Source of the DNA: Dorea sp. AF36-15AT
GTDB taxonomy: Bacteria; Bacillota; Clostridia; Lachnospirales; Lachnospiraceae
NCBI RefSeq assembly: GCF_003477705.1
Contig: NZ_QUDV01000007.1
Location: 62,001 to 126,000, forward strand
Length of the DNA: 64,000 bases
Direction: 5' to 3'
The position numbers and the translations under genes are program-made. This document shows, one piece after another, positions 33,027 to 41,817 of the stretch. The first letter of the stretch is position 1. Every line of letters starts with the position of its first letter. Under the pieces are notes generated by a model. It was not told where the DNA came from. It did not search any database and was given only the letters and a program-made list of their open reading frames with translations.

Positions 33027-34370
33027 CTATGACTCACTTTCACTCTTTCTGTTAATATAAATATAGTAGATGACACTCATGATCACGCCGACAGTTGTAG
33101 ACACCGGCGCTGCCAGACCGATCTTTGTCAGGCTTGCATTCGGCTGAATACTCATTACATATGCGAACGGCAGACGTACCAGAAGTGTCTGAAACAGACC
33201 CTGCGTCATAACCCATACGGTCTTATTATTCCCATTAAAGTAACCAATCAGGCTGAACAAAATGGCGGTCATAAGTGTCTCTGCAGCAAATCCTTTCAGA
33301 TATTCAAACGCGCTCTGGACAACCGCTGCATCTGTCGTGAAGAATCCTGCAAGTAAATCTCCCTTAAACATTACCAGCATAAATACCACGCATCCTACAG
33401 CTAGTCCTACACCAACGCCAGTATACAACGTATGCTTCGCTCTTTTGGTCTTTCCTGCTCCTACATTCTGGGATACAAACGACGCCATAGACTGCATCAA
33501 CGCACTCGGTACCAGCATTGCAAAATTTACGATCTTGCACGCAACTCCATAACCTGAAGATGCTTCCAGACCAAGACGGTTGACAAATGCACATAATGCC
33601 AGAAATGAAATCTGAGTAAGTAACTCCTGGAGTGCCAACGGTAATCCAATCTTAAGAAACCGATTACACTGTACATTCCACCTGAAATCTTTTTTTGTGA
33701 TCGAAAACGGAAGATCCTTTTTCAAAAGAATAACAATCGCAAATACCACGCTGCATCCCTGCGCCGCTACAGTCGCGATTGCAGCTCCGACAGCATCCAT
33801 ATGCAGTCCGGCAACTAATGCCAAATCTCCAATGATATTAATAATACATGCCACCAGTACAAATAACAGCGGTGATTTGCTGTCTCCCAATCCTCGGAAT
33901 ATGGCCGATAATACATTATACGCCACGATAAAAAAGATTCCGCCTCCGCAAATGCGTACGTAATTCGCTGTCAGTGCCACTGCCTCTTCCGGCGCCTGCA
34001 TCAGTACTGAAATCGGATGTGCGAAACCAACCATCAAGATAAACAATACGATCGATATTCCGGCAAATACAACTGCCGACCCGCCGATGACTGATCCGAT
34101 CTGTTCCGGACGTTTCTCTCCCAGATACCGCCCGATCAATACGGTAATTCCCATCGCGAGCTGTGTTACCACAAATGTAACCAGGTTCAATACCTGACTT
34201 CCTGTCGATACACCGGAAAGCCCCGATGTTGAGCCGTATCTTCCTACCACCAGCAGATCCACTGCACCGTAAGCCGCCTGTAAAATTAATGCTCCAAGCA
34301 CCGGCATCATGAACGCAACCAGTTTCTTTAAAATACTTCCCTGTGTAAAATCCGTCTTATCATTTACCAT
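33027..34370 (-). CDS. MATE family efflux transporter
   Basis: 447 residues from ATG 34370 (AGGAGAG upstream); the longer frame to 34412 runs into the MarR gene. Twelve helices: FMMPVLGALILQAAYGAVDLLVVGRYGSTSGLSGVS, VLIGRYLGEKRPEQIG, then the second half QSMASFVSQNVGAGKTKRAKHTL. The substrate is unknown; adjacency to a MarR repressor and a Cys-rich enzyme suggests an inducible drug or metabolite exporter. Confidence 0.92.
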   Translation of the reverse strand: MVNDKTDFTQGSILKKLVAFMMPVLGALILQAAYGAVDLLVVGRYGSTSGLSGVSTGSQVLNLVTFVVTQLAMGITVLIGRYLGEKRPEQIGSVIGGSAVVFAGISIVLFILMVGFAHPISVLMQAPEEAVALTANYVRICGGGIFFIVAYNVLSAIFRGLGDSKSPLLFVLVACIINIIGDLALVAGLHMDAVGAAIATVAAQGCSVVFAIVILLKKDLPFSITKKDFRWNVQCNRFLKIGLPLALQELLTQISFLALCAFVNRLGLEASSGYGVACKIVNFAMLVPSALMQSMASFVSQNVGAGKTKRAKHTLYTGVGVGLAVGCVVFMLVMFKGDLLAGFFTTDAAVVQSAFEYLKGFAAETLMTAILFSLIGYFNGNNKTVWVMTQGLFQTLLVRLPFAYVMSIQPNASLTKIGLAAPVSTTVGVIMSVIYYIYINRKSESES

Positions 34371-34371
34371 G

Positions 34372-34812
34372 TTAGTCTCTCCTTTCGCGCATAATCTGAT
34401 AAAATTTCTCAATCGTCAGAATCATATTCTCGGCTTCTTCTTCAGATATCGCATCCATATAAGGGGCTAACATTGTAAAATATTGTGCATCGAATTTCTG
34501 ATGCAGTTCTTTGCCTGACTCCGTAGCAGTTATGTACGTAACTCGTCCGTCATCACGTGACGCAATTTTTTGAAGGTATCCCTTCTTTTCCATTTCCTTT
34601 ACCGTTCTTGTAACGCCCGGTCTCGGAATATGCAACCTGTCACTGATATCCGAAATTTTTACAGAAATACCTTCTTTTTCCATCATATCAATGACGTCCA
34701 GATAGTGAATGTATGATGGCATCACGCCGCTTGGCAATGGTGGGAGCATCTCACGGATGCGCTTCGCCTGATAACATGCATCAAGCATCCTTTTAATCAT
34801 TCTATTGTCCAT
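34372..34812 (-). CDS. MarR family transcriptional regulator
   Basis: 146 residues. A winged HTH at about 35-100 (YLDVIDMMEKEGISVKISDISDRLHIPRPGVTRTVKEMEKKGYLQKIASRDDGRVTYITATESG). First gene of the operon with the MATE and U32-like genes, and it almost certainly represses it: its promoter (34858-34886) is followed at once by a large inverted repeat. The ligand is unknown. Start ATG after TGGAGGA. Confidence 0.92.
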   Translation of the reverse strand: MDNRMIKRMLDACYQAKRIREMLPPLPSGVMPSYIHYLDVIDMMEKEGISVKISDISDRLHIPRPGVTRTVKEMEKKGYLQKIASRDDGRVTYITATESGKELHQKFDAQYFTMLAPYMDAISEEEAENMILTIEKFYQIMRERRD

Positions 34813-34820
34813 AATAAAAA

Positions 34821-34870
34821 TCCTCCATATAATTACCTTAGTTAATTACCTTTGGTAATTATATGGAGGA
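34821..34870. promoter_or_regulatory. MarR operator: 17-bp perfect inverted repeat over promoter and SD
   Basis: TCCTCCATATAATTACC (34821-34837) is exactly repeated in inverted form at 34854-34870. Inside it TAATTACC recurs at 34843-34850 to give TAATTACC-TTT-GGTAATTA. The -10 TATAAT lies in one arm and the marR Shine-Dalgarno in the other. Typical autoregulation by an operator next to the -10. Confidence 0.75.
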
Positions 34871-34886
34871 TTCATCATTTTGTCAA
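34858..34886 (-). promoter_or_regulatory. Promoter of the marR-MATE-U32 operon
   Basis: TTGACA (34881-34886), 17-bp spacer, TATAAT (34858-34863) on the minus strand: a perfect consensus. Confidence 0.88.
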
Positions 34887-34895
34887 TAGCTTTTA

Positions 34896-35378
34896 TCACA
34901 AGAAACTTCCTAGCCACCACACGAGTCCCAGTGCCCAACTGATTACCGTTCCATACAGGATTACCGGTCCTGCTATGGTAAATATCTTGCAACCGATGCC
35001 CATGACCTGTCCTTCTTTTTTATATTCAATTGCCGGAGCCGCTACTGAATTGGCAAAGCCGGTAATCGGTACCAATGCTCCTGCGCCTCCCCATTTGGCA
35101 ATCCTTGGATAGATATTTAATCCGGTCAGAAGTGCCGATAAAAATACCAATACCACTGCGCACCAGCCGGCACTGATTTCTTTATCCAGCCCAGCTGCTT
35201 TACAATAGTTCAGGATTCCCTGCCCGATCATGCAGATTACACCTCCGGTTACAAATGCCTTCGTCATATTCATCCACAAATTGTGCACAGGTGTTACCGC
35301 TTTTACATACTCCTGATATTCTTTCTGTTCTCTTTGTTTCTTTGCATTCTGATCCATACTTGTCCTGACCTCCGTCAT
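34896..35378 (-). CDS. spoVAC: Stage V sporulation protein AC
   Basis: 160 residues, about five hydrophobic segments. Family landmarks: YVKAVTPVHNLWMNMTKAFVTGGVICMIGQGI, TGLNIYPRIAKWGGAGALVPITGFANSVAAPAIEYKKEG. SpoVAC is the mechanosensitive core of the Ca-dipicolinate channel in the forespore membrane. It overlaps spoVAB by four bases (ATGA), and is the last gene of this spoVA block. Confidence 0.93.
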   Translation of the reverse strand: MTEVRTSMDQNAKKQREQKEYQEYVKAVTPVHNLWMNMTKAFVTGGVICMIGQGILNYCKAAGLDKEISAGWCAVVLVFLSALLTGLNIYPRIAKWGGAGALVPITGFANSVAAPAIEYKKEGQVMGIGCKIFTIAGPVILYGTVISWALGLVWWLGSFL

Positions 35379-35797
35379 TTTCCCCAGTGCCGGGAAAAGA
35401 ATAATAATGCGCCTGCTGTTTTACCGAGTGCAGTTCCCAGAATCACCCACGGAATGCATTGCACCAGCTTCACCCTGCGCACAAAGATTGGAAATACTTC
35501 CAACATCTCTGCCAGTGCCATTGCCCAGCATCCGGTAAAGATTCCGGCAAGCAGTCCGAATATCGGTAATATCCATCCGCCTCCCGGAATATGAATCTTA
35601 AACACGAACAGCAGATTCCCCAGGATTCCGCCAACTACAATGGCATCTTCATAAAGCATCACATGCTCCCCTGTATGTGTCCGGTCTGCAAAATCTGAGA
35701 TTACACCGAGTCCTGTAATAAAGGAGAAAAGCCCTGCTGCCACCAGCATCCCTGCGCTAAGTCCGATGATTGCTGACAATATCTGTGGTATCCACAT
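35375..35797 (-). CDS. spoVAB: Stage V sporulation protein AB
   Basis: 140 residues, four hydrophobic segments. Conserved core: SAIIGLSAGMLVAAGLFSFITGLGVISDFADRT, GGGWILPIFGLLAGIFTGCWAMALAEMLEVFPIFVRR. Part of the SpoVA complex for dipicolinate uptake by the forespore. Overlaps spoVAA (by 41 bp) and spoVAC (by 4 bp). Confidence 0.9.
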   Translation of the reverse strand: MWIPQILSAIIGLSAGMLVAAGLFSFITGLGVISDFADRTHTGEHVMLYEDAIVVGGILGNLLFVFKIHIPGGGWILPIFGLLAGIFTGCWAMALAEMLEVFPIFVRRVKLVQCIPWVILGTALGKTAGALLFFSRHWGK

Positions 35798-36443
35798 TTA
35801 CTTCTTTCCCCTTTCTGGAATAATTCTCAATCAGTGTTGTCTGTATATCATTTTCATACAGACGCATTTCCACCTCCATCGGAGTCGGATCTACCGAAAA
35901 ACGCTTCTTTCCAAAATGATTAAAGAAGATCAATATTCCCAAAGCAATTCCAATACTGTAACAGATCTCCAGCATCGTATAACCACTTGACTGCTGCCCT
36001 GTCATCCATTCATAGATCTGATTAAATAATCTGGATACATCCACGTCATTATTAAAAGCCATAATAGAAAATGCGGATCCGGAAAATGATATGAGCACCA
36101 CGGTGATAATCTTCAGCCAGTGTAAGAAACCTCCTGCTGTCTTCTGGTTTTCCAAGGTGACGATGATATCCTGTGCACCAAGATTCTGTACATCCACAGC
36201 CGGATATACATCGTGAATGCACTGAATCAGTTTCAGCACGGATACAACCGTTCTGCTCCGTCTGTGATAAGAATATTTCTTCGATGAATCAACAAATTTC
36301 AACACATGGATTGTCCTAAGTCGGGGCAAAATCTTCGGATCCGAACATTCCAGTTCTACCAGATCTCCAAGATTCACCGTTTGACTGGTTACTTCTACCG
36401 ATTCGTCACCTTTGATATATACCGTTTCTTTTACCGCCGACAT
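35757..36443 (-). CDS. spoVAA: Stage V sporulation protein AA
   Basis: 228 residues. A soluble N-terminal two-subdomain region (about 1-105, KETVYIKGDESVEVTSQTVNLGDLVELECSD; HDVYPAVDVQNLGAQDIIVTLE) as in SpoVAA, then two C-terminal helices (WLKIITVVLISFSGSAFSIMAF; MLEICYSIGIALGILIFFNHFG). It is exported or membrane-bound in the forespore envelope. Overlaps the small gene upstream by 13 bp and spoVAB downstream. Confidence 0.88.
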   Translation of the reverse strand: MSAVKETVYIKGDESVEVTSQTVNLGDLVELECSDPKILPRLRTIHVLKFVDSSKKYSYHRRSRTVVSVLKLIQCIHDVYPAVDVQNLGAQDIIVTLENQKTAGGFLHWLKIITVVLISFSGSAFSIMAFNNDVDVSRLFNQIYEWMTGQQSSGYTMLEICYSIGIALGILIFFNHFGKKRFSVDPTPMEVEMRLYENDIQTTLIENYSRKGKEVNVDTTDIVSNHRT

Positions 36444-36595
36444 ACCGTCTGCACCTCATATCTCTGCACCAGTGTTCCCTCTGTAGCATAGTCTTTCCCT
36501 CTCACATCATGAAAATAGTAGATCAAGCCCACGATGATCGCTACTGCCACCACCAGCACCATACAGATCCGTAACTTCTTTCTGGCTTCTTCCAT
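36431..36595 (-). CDS. Small membrane protein at the head of the spoVAA operon
   Basis: 54 residues from ATG 36595, seven bases after AGGAGA. One helix (RICMVLVVAVAIIVGLIYYF) and a short polar tail DVRGKDYATEGTLVQRYEVQTV. It overlaps spoVAA by 13 bases, so it is translated with it from the sigma-G-like promoter at 36653-36682. I do not know a named family; its sporulation role is inferred from its place in the operon. Confidence 0.7.
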   Translation of the reverse strand: MEEARKKLRICMVLVVAVAIIVGLIYYFHDVRGKDYATEGTLVQRYEVQTVCRR

Positions 36596-36652
36596 ACCAC
36601 ATTCTCCTTTTACCGCATTCACTTAACTGTATTTTCTCTTAGCACATGCAGT

Positions 36653-36682
36653 TAGTATGGACCAAAATAGGAAAATTATGCA
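36653..36682 (-). promoter_or_regulatory. Sigma-G-like promoter of the spoVAA-AB-AC block
   Basis: Minus-strand TGCATA (36677-36682), 17-bp spacer, CATACTA (36653-36659), 58 bp before the first start codon. Same architecture as the promoter of spoVAD-AE at 13129-13158. Confidence 0.78.
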
Positions 36683-38106
36683 CTTTGTTTCTGAATTAAT
36701 TTTTCATACTCTTTTTCATCAATATGATATTTTTTCCGAATTATGATATAAGAAATCACCAGTGCAATGACCGGAATCAATACCATTCCCATCCGAAATA
36801 CGAGTCCTTGCGTAGGTGTAATTTCTCCTATATAATGATTTGCTTTCTCTAATACCTCCGCACTCGTCATTTCTCCCTGATTTACCTTGATCTCCAATGC
36901 ACTGATGTTCTGGCTTTTCACATAGATCCCACTCACGATGAGCACCAGTGTTGATAATCCCTGATTGATTCCTCCTGCCAGCTTTACACTGAATGACCGC
37001 ACTGCTGATATCACAGAATCATGACGTTCATGAAATCTGGCTTCATCATATTCGATTGTATTATTGATCATTACAATGATTGCCAGATTCATCAGTCCCT
37101 GGAAGAAAAAGATAATGAAACCAATAACATTTAACAGGATAACATTTTTAGGAAGTATGTAGCCAAATCCAAGAAATCCGGCATAGGCAATCATTAACAC
37201 CACAAAGCAGATTTCCACGATCTGCTGTCTGGAAATGCTCTTTGCAATTGCCGCATAACTTGCCTGTGAGATCAGCATTCCCAGACCATACATTACCGTA
37301 AAGTAAAACACAAGATTGCCACTTTCCGAATATCCATACTCGATATAGAAAAAATTCACGCCAAAGATGATCAGTATATTACAGGTAATATTAAAAAATA
37401 CAGATGCAATTCCTGCATAGACCAACTGATCATTTCTGGCAAAAATATGGTACATATCCCTTAATGACAGTTTGTCCACCTGTTCTTTTCTTTCACGTTC
37501 TTTGACTCCAAAAGCGGTCAGACATTGAAATACAACCAGTCCAATTGCTACAATCAGTGCTACTATACGATATGCATTAACCGCATTTCCGGCAATCACG
37601 ATTGGTACAACTCCAGCGACTGAGAACTGACCGATACACACAAATACACTCATCGTCGTTACCAGTGAATCTCTGGTCTTCGAATCTGAACTCAGTGACG
37701 GAAGTACACCCCAATACGCAATGTCATTCATCGTATATGTCATCCCCCACATCAGATAGAAGAAACTGTAAAATGCTACAAATCCCCATCCGGACGGCCG
37801 GATGGTAAAAAGGCATACGATCACAACCGCATTCGTTATCGAACCGATCAGTATCCACGGTTTGAATTTACCCATTTTGAAATGCGTATTTTCAATAATA
37901 ATTCCCATAAGAAGATCGTTAATCGCATCCCATACCATGCACACGATCATCACACCGCTGATCACTGCAAACTGAGCACTTGTAAGATGCATGGTATATT
38001 GCACGTAGAGAATCAGATACATGCTTACGAGCGCATACGCTGCATCTCGTCCTGTTGCACCGACACAATAGCTCCATTTTGTCCTTTTATCCAGCTTTTC
38101 CCTCAT
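36676..38106 (-). CDS. GPH-family sugar symporter (MelB-like, MFS)
   Basis: 476 residues, twelve helices. Begins KLDKRTKWSYCVGATGRDAAYALVSMYLILYVQYTMHLT, with the family motif AINDLLMGIIIENTHFKMGKFKPWILIGS (Asp residues for cation binding) and FFQGLMNLAIIVMINNTIEYDEARFHERHDSVISAVRSFSVKL. Takes up glycosides with Na+ or H+. It overlaps the GH3 gene by four bases (ATGA), so it probably imports that enzyme's substrate. Confidence 0.92.
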   Translation of the reverse strand: MREKLDKRTKWSYCVGATGRDAAYALVSMYLILYVQYTMHLTSAQFAVISGVMIVCMVWDAINDLLMGIIIENTHFKMGKFKPWILIGSITNAVVIVCLFTIRPSGWGFVAFYSFFYLMWGMTYTMNDIAYWGVLPSLSSDSKTRDSLVTTMSVFVCIGQFSVAGVVPIVIAGNAVNAYRIVALIVAIGLVVFQCLTAFGVKERERKEQVDKLSLRDMYHIFARNDQLVYAGIASVFFNITCNILIIFGVNFFYIEYGYSESGNLVFYFTVMYGLGMLISQASYAAIAKSISRQQIVEICFVVLMIAYAGFLGFGYILPKNVILLNVIGFIIFFFQGLMNLAIIVMINNTIEYDEARFHERHDSVISAVRSFSVKLAGGINQGLSTLVLIVSGIYVKSQNISALEIKVNQGEMTSAEVLEKANHYIGEITPTQGLVFRMGMVLIPVIALVISYIIIRKKYHIDEKEYEKLIQKQSA

Positions 38107-40439
38107 ACTTTTTCCTCCTCGTTTGCCGCTTTCACAATCTTTAAAATCGTCTTATGCTTTACAAGTCCTCCACTCTGATTACACACACTGTCAATATTAC
38201 CGTCCGCAATTCCTTCCCACATCATCCTGACCTCCGGATCATGCATTGGCTTTGGAAAATACATCAGCCTGACCGCAAACTTCCCGATACGAAGCCACCT
38301 TCTGGCAAGATGCGAATACGGACGCATCTGATTCAGAGAATTTTTCGTCGTAAATTCACCAGGCATCGTCTGGGAAAAATGTGTCCGTTTCCCTTCATAC
38401 AACTTATCGAAGTCTGCCCTGCTGAGCGGAACTTTATTGTTCAATGTCAATGGACACTTCACTTCCCTTCCTTCAATTTCTACTTTCTGAGATAAGCGGA
38501 TATCCTGTAATGACGCGCCTATCTGAATCTCATATTCTCCACCGATTACTTGAAACTCATGATTCTGATATACCGAAAATGCCCGCTCCGTCAACGGAAT
38601 TGTGACCATTTTACATTCTCCCGGTTCCAATCGTACCTTAGCAAATCCTCTCAGTTCTCGTTTTGCCCTAAATGCATCAGAATTCGGATTCTTTACATAC
38701 ACTTCAGCAATCTCGCTGCCTGCCATGCTCCCTGCATTCTGTACTTCAAAACTCACTTCATACGATGTCTGTCCATTCTTTTTCACTCTTAAATTGGAAT
38801 ATTTGTATGTTGTATAACTTAATCCATGACCAAAACAATACCTGACCGGAATATCAAATGTATCGTAATACCGATATCCGACAAAGATACTTTCACGGTA
38901 TTCTACATCGTCCAATGCCTTTTTCTGTCTGCCCTGCTTTCCAAAATATCCGTAACTTGGCACATCTCTTTCACTGAACGGAATACTTTCCGCAAGTTTG
39001 CCCGATGGATTTACCTGTCCCATCACGATATCCGCACAGGCTTTTCCAACCGATTCGCCACCCAGATACATTTGAAGCAATGCTTTACATCTGGCTGGAA
39101 ATTCCATATCATACGGCGCACCTCCAAAAGAAATAAAGCCAACCTGATCCGTAATCTTCAATATCTGTCTGAGCAGTGCCGTCTGATTATATGGCAGATC
39201 ATAATGCTCCCTGTCATAACCTTCTCCTTCTGCCATATCTGTGAGGCCTCCGAAGAAAAGAATCGGAATCCCTTTGCGAACCGCTTGCTTCACTGCACGC
39301 AATGCCTCTTGCTCCAACCGCTTATTTCGGTTAAACGTATTACGTTTATAACCTTTTACATACCGAACCTTTTCATAATATTTTTCAAATTGTTTCTTCA
39401 CAGATTCTATCATCTCTGTATGGATGTGGCTGCTTCCACCTCCCTGATATCTGGGATATTCTGCCAGATCGCCGATAATTAGAAGTCCCATTCCTGTCTG
39501 TAACGGGAAAAAAGATTCATTTTTTAACAGCACTACACTTTCCGCTTCCATCTGTCCTGCCAGCACATGATTCTTTCTCCTTGTGTCTCTTGATACTTCT
39601 TTTTTCTGGTTATCAGAAACACAATTCTTCCCATATTCCGCTGTCAGTTTCTCAATCCGCTCCACTGCCTGATCCAACTTTTCAATGGAAAGTCCCCCGT
39701 TTTTCACTGCTCTTTCAAGATCTGACAAATGATTTCCCATGCTGTCTGGCATCTCAACATCCATTCCCGCATCAATGCAGGCTGGCAGATCTACGCATGC
39801 GCCCCAATCACTCATCACCAGTCCGCGGTATCCCCATTTCTCCCGAAGAATCTCTTTAAGAAGATAGGAATTCTCGCAGGCAGGCATTCCGTTCACATAG
39901 TTATAGCTTGCCATAACTGATGCCGGATCTGCCTTTTTCACCGCTATCTCAAATGCAGTCAGATAGATTTCATGAAGCGCCCTTTCATCAATCATCGAAT
40001 TTGCTGTCATTCTGTGAGTTTCCTGATTATTCCCTGCATAATGCTTCAGCGAAGTTCCTACTCCACATCTCTGCATGGCTGCTATGTAATGTGCAGCCAA
40101 TTCCCCTGCAAGCAACGGATCCTCTGAATAATACTCAAAATTTCTTCCGCAAAGAGGCGAACGCTTCATATTGACACCTGGTCCAAGCATCACAGACACA
40201 CCAAGTTCCTTTGCCTCTCTCGCAATCCCCTCTGCCATTTTTTCAATCAGTTCCACGTTCCAGGAACATGCCACGCTACTGACCGTCGGGAAACAGGTCG
40301 CTTCGTAACTGTCATCATTCTTCGCGCCATCTTTTTGTGCCCGCACCCCATGAGGTCCATCTGATACATGCATTATTCCAATATGCCATGCGCCATAACC
40401 TGTAACCATCCTGCATTTCTCCCTCAGATTCCGCTTCAT
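38103..40439 (-). CDS. Glycoside hydrolase family 3 (beta-glucosidase-type)
   Basis: 778 residues from ATG 40439, five bases after GAGGTG. The GH3 N-terminal TIM barrel holds HVSDGPHGVRAQKD, GPGVNMKRSPLCGRNFEYYSEDP, the TSLKHYAGNNQE loop and the catalytic nucleophile Asp in VMSDWGA. The C-terminal alpha/beta sandwich (about 310-480) and fibronectin III-like domain (about 560-640) are present; a tail after 670 is unusual. There is no signal peptide, so the enzyme is cytosolic and acts on glycosides imported by the GPH transporter. Divergent AraC regulator upstream. Confidence 0.92.
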   Translation of the reverse strand: MKRNLREKCRMVTGYGAWHIGIMHVSDGPHGVRAQKDGAKNDDSYEATCFPTVSSVACSWNVELIEKMAEGIAREAKELGVSVMLGPGVNMKRSPLCGRNFEYYSEDPLLAGELAAHYIAAMQRCGVGTSLKHYAGNNQETHRMTANSMIDERALHEIYLTAFEIAVKKADPASVMASYNYVNGMPACENSYLLKEILREKWGYRGLVMSDWGACVDLPACIDAGMDVEMPDSMGNHLSDLERAVKNGGLSIEKLDQAVERIEKLTAEYGKNCVSDNQKKEVSRDTRRKNHVLAGQMEAESVVLLKNESFFPLQTGMGLLIIGDLAEYPRYQGGGSSHIHTEMIESVKKQFEKYYEKVRYVKGYKRNTFNRNKRLEQEALRAVKQAVRKGIPILFFGGLTDMAEGEGYDREHYDLPYNQTALLRQILKITDQVGFISFGGAPYDMEFPARCKALLQMYLGGESVGKACADIVMGQVNPSGKLAESIPFSERDVPSYGYFGKQGRQKKALDDVEYRESIFVGYRYYDTFDIPVRYCFGHGLSYTTYKYSNLRVKKNGQTSYEVSFEVQNAGSMAGSEIAEVYVKNPNSDAFRAKRELRGFAKVRLEPGECKMVTIPLTERAFSVYQNHEFQVIGGEYEIQIGASLQDIRLSQKVEIEGREVKCPLTLNNKVPLSRADFDKLYEGKRTHFSQTMPGEFTTKNSLNQMRPYSHLARRWLRIGKFAVRLMYFPKPMHDPEVRMMWEGIADGNIDSVCNQSGGLVKHKTILKIVKAANEEEKV

Positions 40440-40540
40440 CAAATCACCTCTTTTTACCAGATTTCTATAGCATCAACGTAACATTTCTTTCCATTTCTTT
40501 ATATCAGATTTATGATGTTATGTGTTATATTTATTATATG

Positions 40541-40600
40541 ATGCCAGGGTCAAAAGATCTAAATCCACATGAGCTCGCTCATAAGTGGATGAAAGACCTT
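40541..40600 (+). repeat. Dispersed CCAC-hairpin element, copy 2 (5' region of araC gene)
   Basis: ATGATGCCAGGGTC, AAAAGATCT, then a hairpin at 40564-40589: TCCAC-A-TGAG-CTCG-CTCA-TAA-GTGGA, followed by TGAAAGACC, which can pair with GGGTC. It is closely similar to the copies at 5056-5111 and 61311-61355. It lies 30-80 bp before the AraC start. Confidence 0.72.
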
Positions 40601-40626
40601 ACACTTACAAAAGAGGAGGTATTAAT

Positions 40627-41379
40627 ATGGCACGTCAGCCTTCCAGAATCGGTTATAAATTTCTGGGTTCATCCAAAAACTTTTTATATGATGCCCGCGA
40701 AACGGGTAAGACACATACCACATTTGCTTATGAGCTGCTGCTTTACCGCGCTATTCAAAATGGTGATATAACTGGCGTAGATAATGCGATCACGCTTTAT
40801 CGCAATTCCGGACTTGTCATCGGTCATATGTCTGATAATCCCCTGCGTGAGATTCACTACTGGGCAGTTTCTGCCATTGCAATTGCGATACATTATGCGA
40901 TTCTCGGCGGTCTGGATGAAAGTGAAGCGTATCAGTTAAGCGACAGATACATTCAGGAAATTGACTTGATTCTCACAATGGAAGAATGTCTGGATTATCT
41001 GTGCGATAAAGCACTGGAACTGACTCGTAAGGTCAATGAAGATAAAATTCCGCAATGCTACAGCCCATTGATCAATCAATGTATGCACTGGATCCATATT
41101 CACCTTCACCACCGGCTAAAGATTGCTGACATTGCGGCAGAGCTGCACGTATCCCGTGACTATCTTTCTCAGGCATTCAAAAAAGAAACCGGAATCACTC
41201 TGCATCGGTACATTGTTGACCAGAAATTAGAAGAAGCACAGCATATGCTCTCTCAGGGGAAATCCCTCTACGAGATAAGCTATACACTCTGCTTCTGTAA
41301 TGAAAGTCACTTTATTCAGTTATTCAAGAAAAAATACCACGTTACGCCTGTGGAGTATCTGAATTCTGCTGGGAGATAA
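40627..41379 (+). CDS. AraC family transcriptional regulator
   Basis: 250 residues from ATG 40627, seven bases after GAGGAGG; the earlier ATG at 40585 lies inside the repeat element. The C-terminal AraC/XylS HTH pair is clear (KIADIAAELHVSRDYLSQAFKKETGITLHRYIVDQKLEEAQHML and YEISYTLCFCNESHFIQLFKKKYHVTPVEY). The N-terminal domain is all-helical, not a cupin. Divergent from the GH3-GPH operon and probably its activator. The 3' end overlaps the remnant at 41342. Confidence 0.9.
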   Translation: MARQPSRIGYKFLGSSKNFLYDARETGKTHTTFAYELLLYRAIQNGDITGVDNAITLYRNSGLVIGHMSDNPLREIHYWAVSAIAIAIHYAILGGLDESEAYQLSDRYIQEIDLILTMEECLDYLCDKALELTRKVNEDKIPQCYSPLINQCMHWIHIHLHHRLKIADIAAELHVSRDYLSQAFKKETGITLHRYIVDQKLEEAQHMLSQGKSLYEISYTLCFCNESHFIQLFKKKYHVTPVEYLNSAGR

Positions 41380-41800
41380 CTTTTTCTTTTTTTATAATCT
41401 CCCAGTGACCATTACATCCACGGCCAACAAATTGAATAATATCTAAATCTTTAATATGCCTTTTAACAGTCTTTGAACTTATACCTAATGCCATTGCCAT
41501 TTTTTCTGTACTTACTTTATTGTCTTTTTTAATCATATTTAATATTTGAATATCCAAAGGATTATCTCTGTTTTTCCGAGGGACATCCAGAGGGACATCC
41601 TGGGTGCCATTCCGAGGGACATCTTGAGGGACATTGTAATTCAGATTTGGCATCACAACCGTAAACTGATACCTGTCTGAGTGGAAAGTTGGTTTTTTGC
41701 TTTCATCATAATTGATCTGAAATTCATATCCGCCAATGATTTTTCCAAATCCACTGCCTTTCCGTTCCATATATCCCAAACGGTTAAATAGCTTTTCATT
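41342..41800 (-). pseudogene. C-terminal remnant of an AlbA_2/HATPase-type transcriptional regulator
   Basis: The open frame begins directly after a stop codon (41801-41803), with no start and no ribosome site, and encodes NEKLFNRLGYMERKGSGFGKI at its head. This is the C-terminal HATPase_c_4/regulator segment usually preceded by about 300 residues. The next part holds FTVVMPNL, DVP repeats and a winged HTH (ILNMIKKDNKVSTEKMAMALGISSKTVKRHIKDLD). Likely a truncated gene between sigF and the araC gene. Confidence 0.72.
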
Positions 41801-41817
41801 CTAATCATGCCATGCGT

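Noticed and set aside
34371..34412. Longer MATE start
   Set aside because: Overlaps the MarR end; the ATG at 34370 has its own AGGAGAG.
40520..40626. Small ORF or leader peptide through the dispersed element
   Set aside because: The three copies are not in a conserved reading frame (a stop codon falls in copies 1 and 3), so the conservation is at the nucleic acid level.
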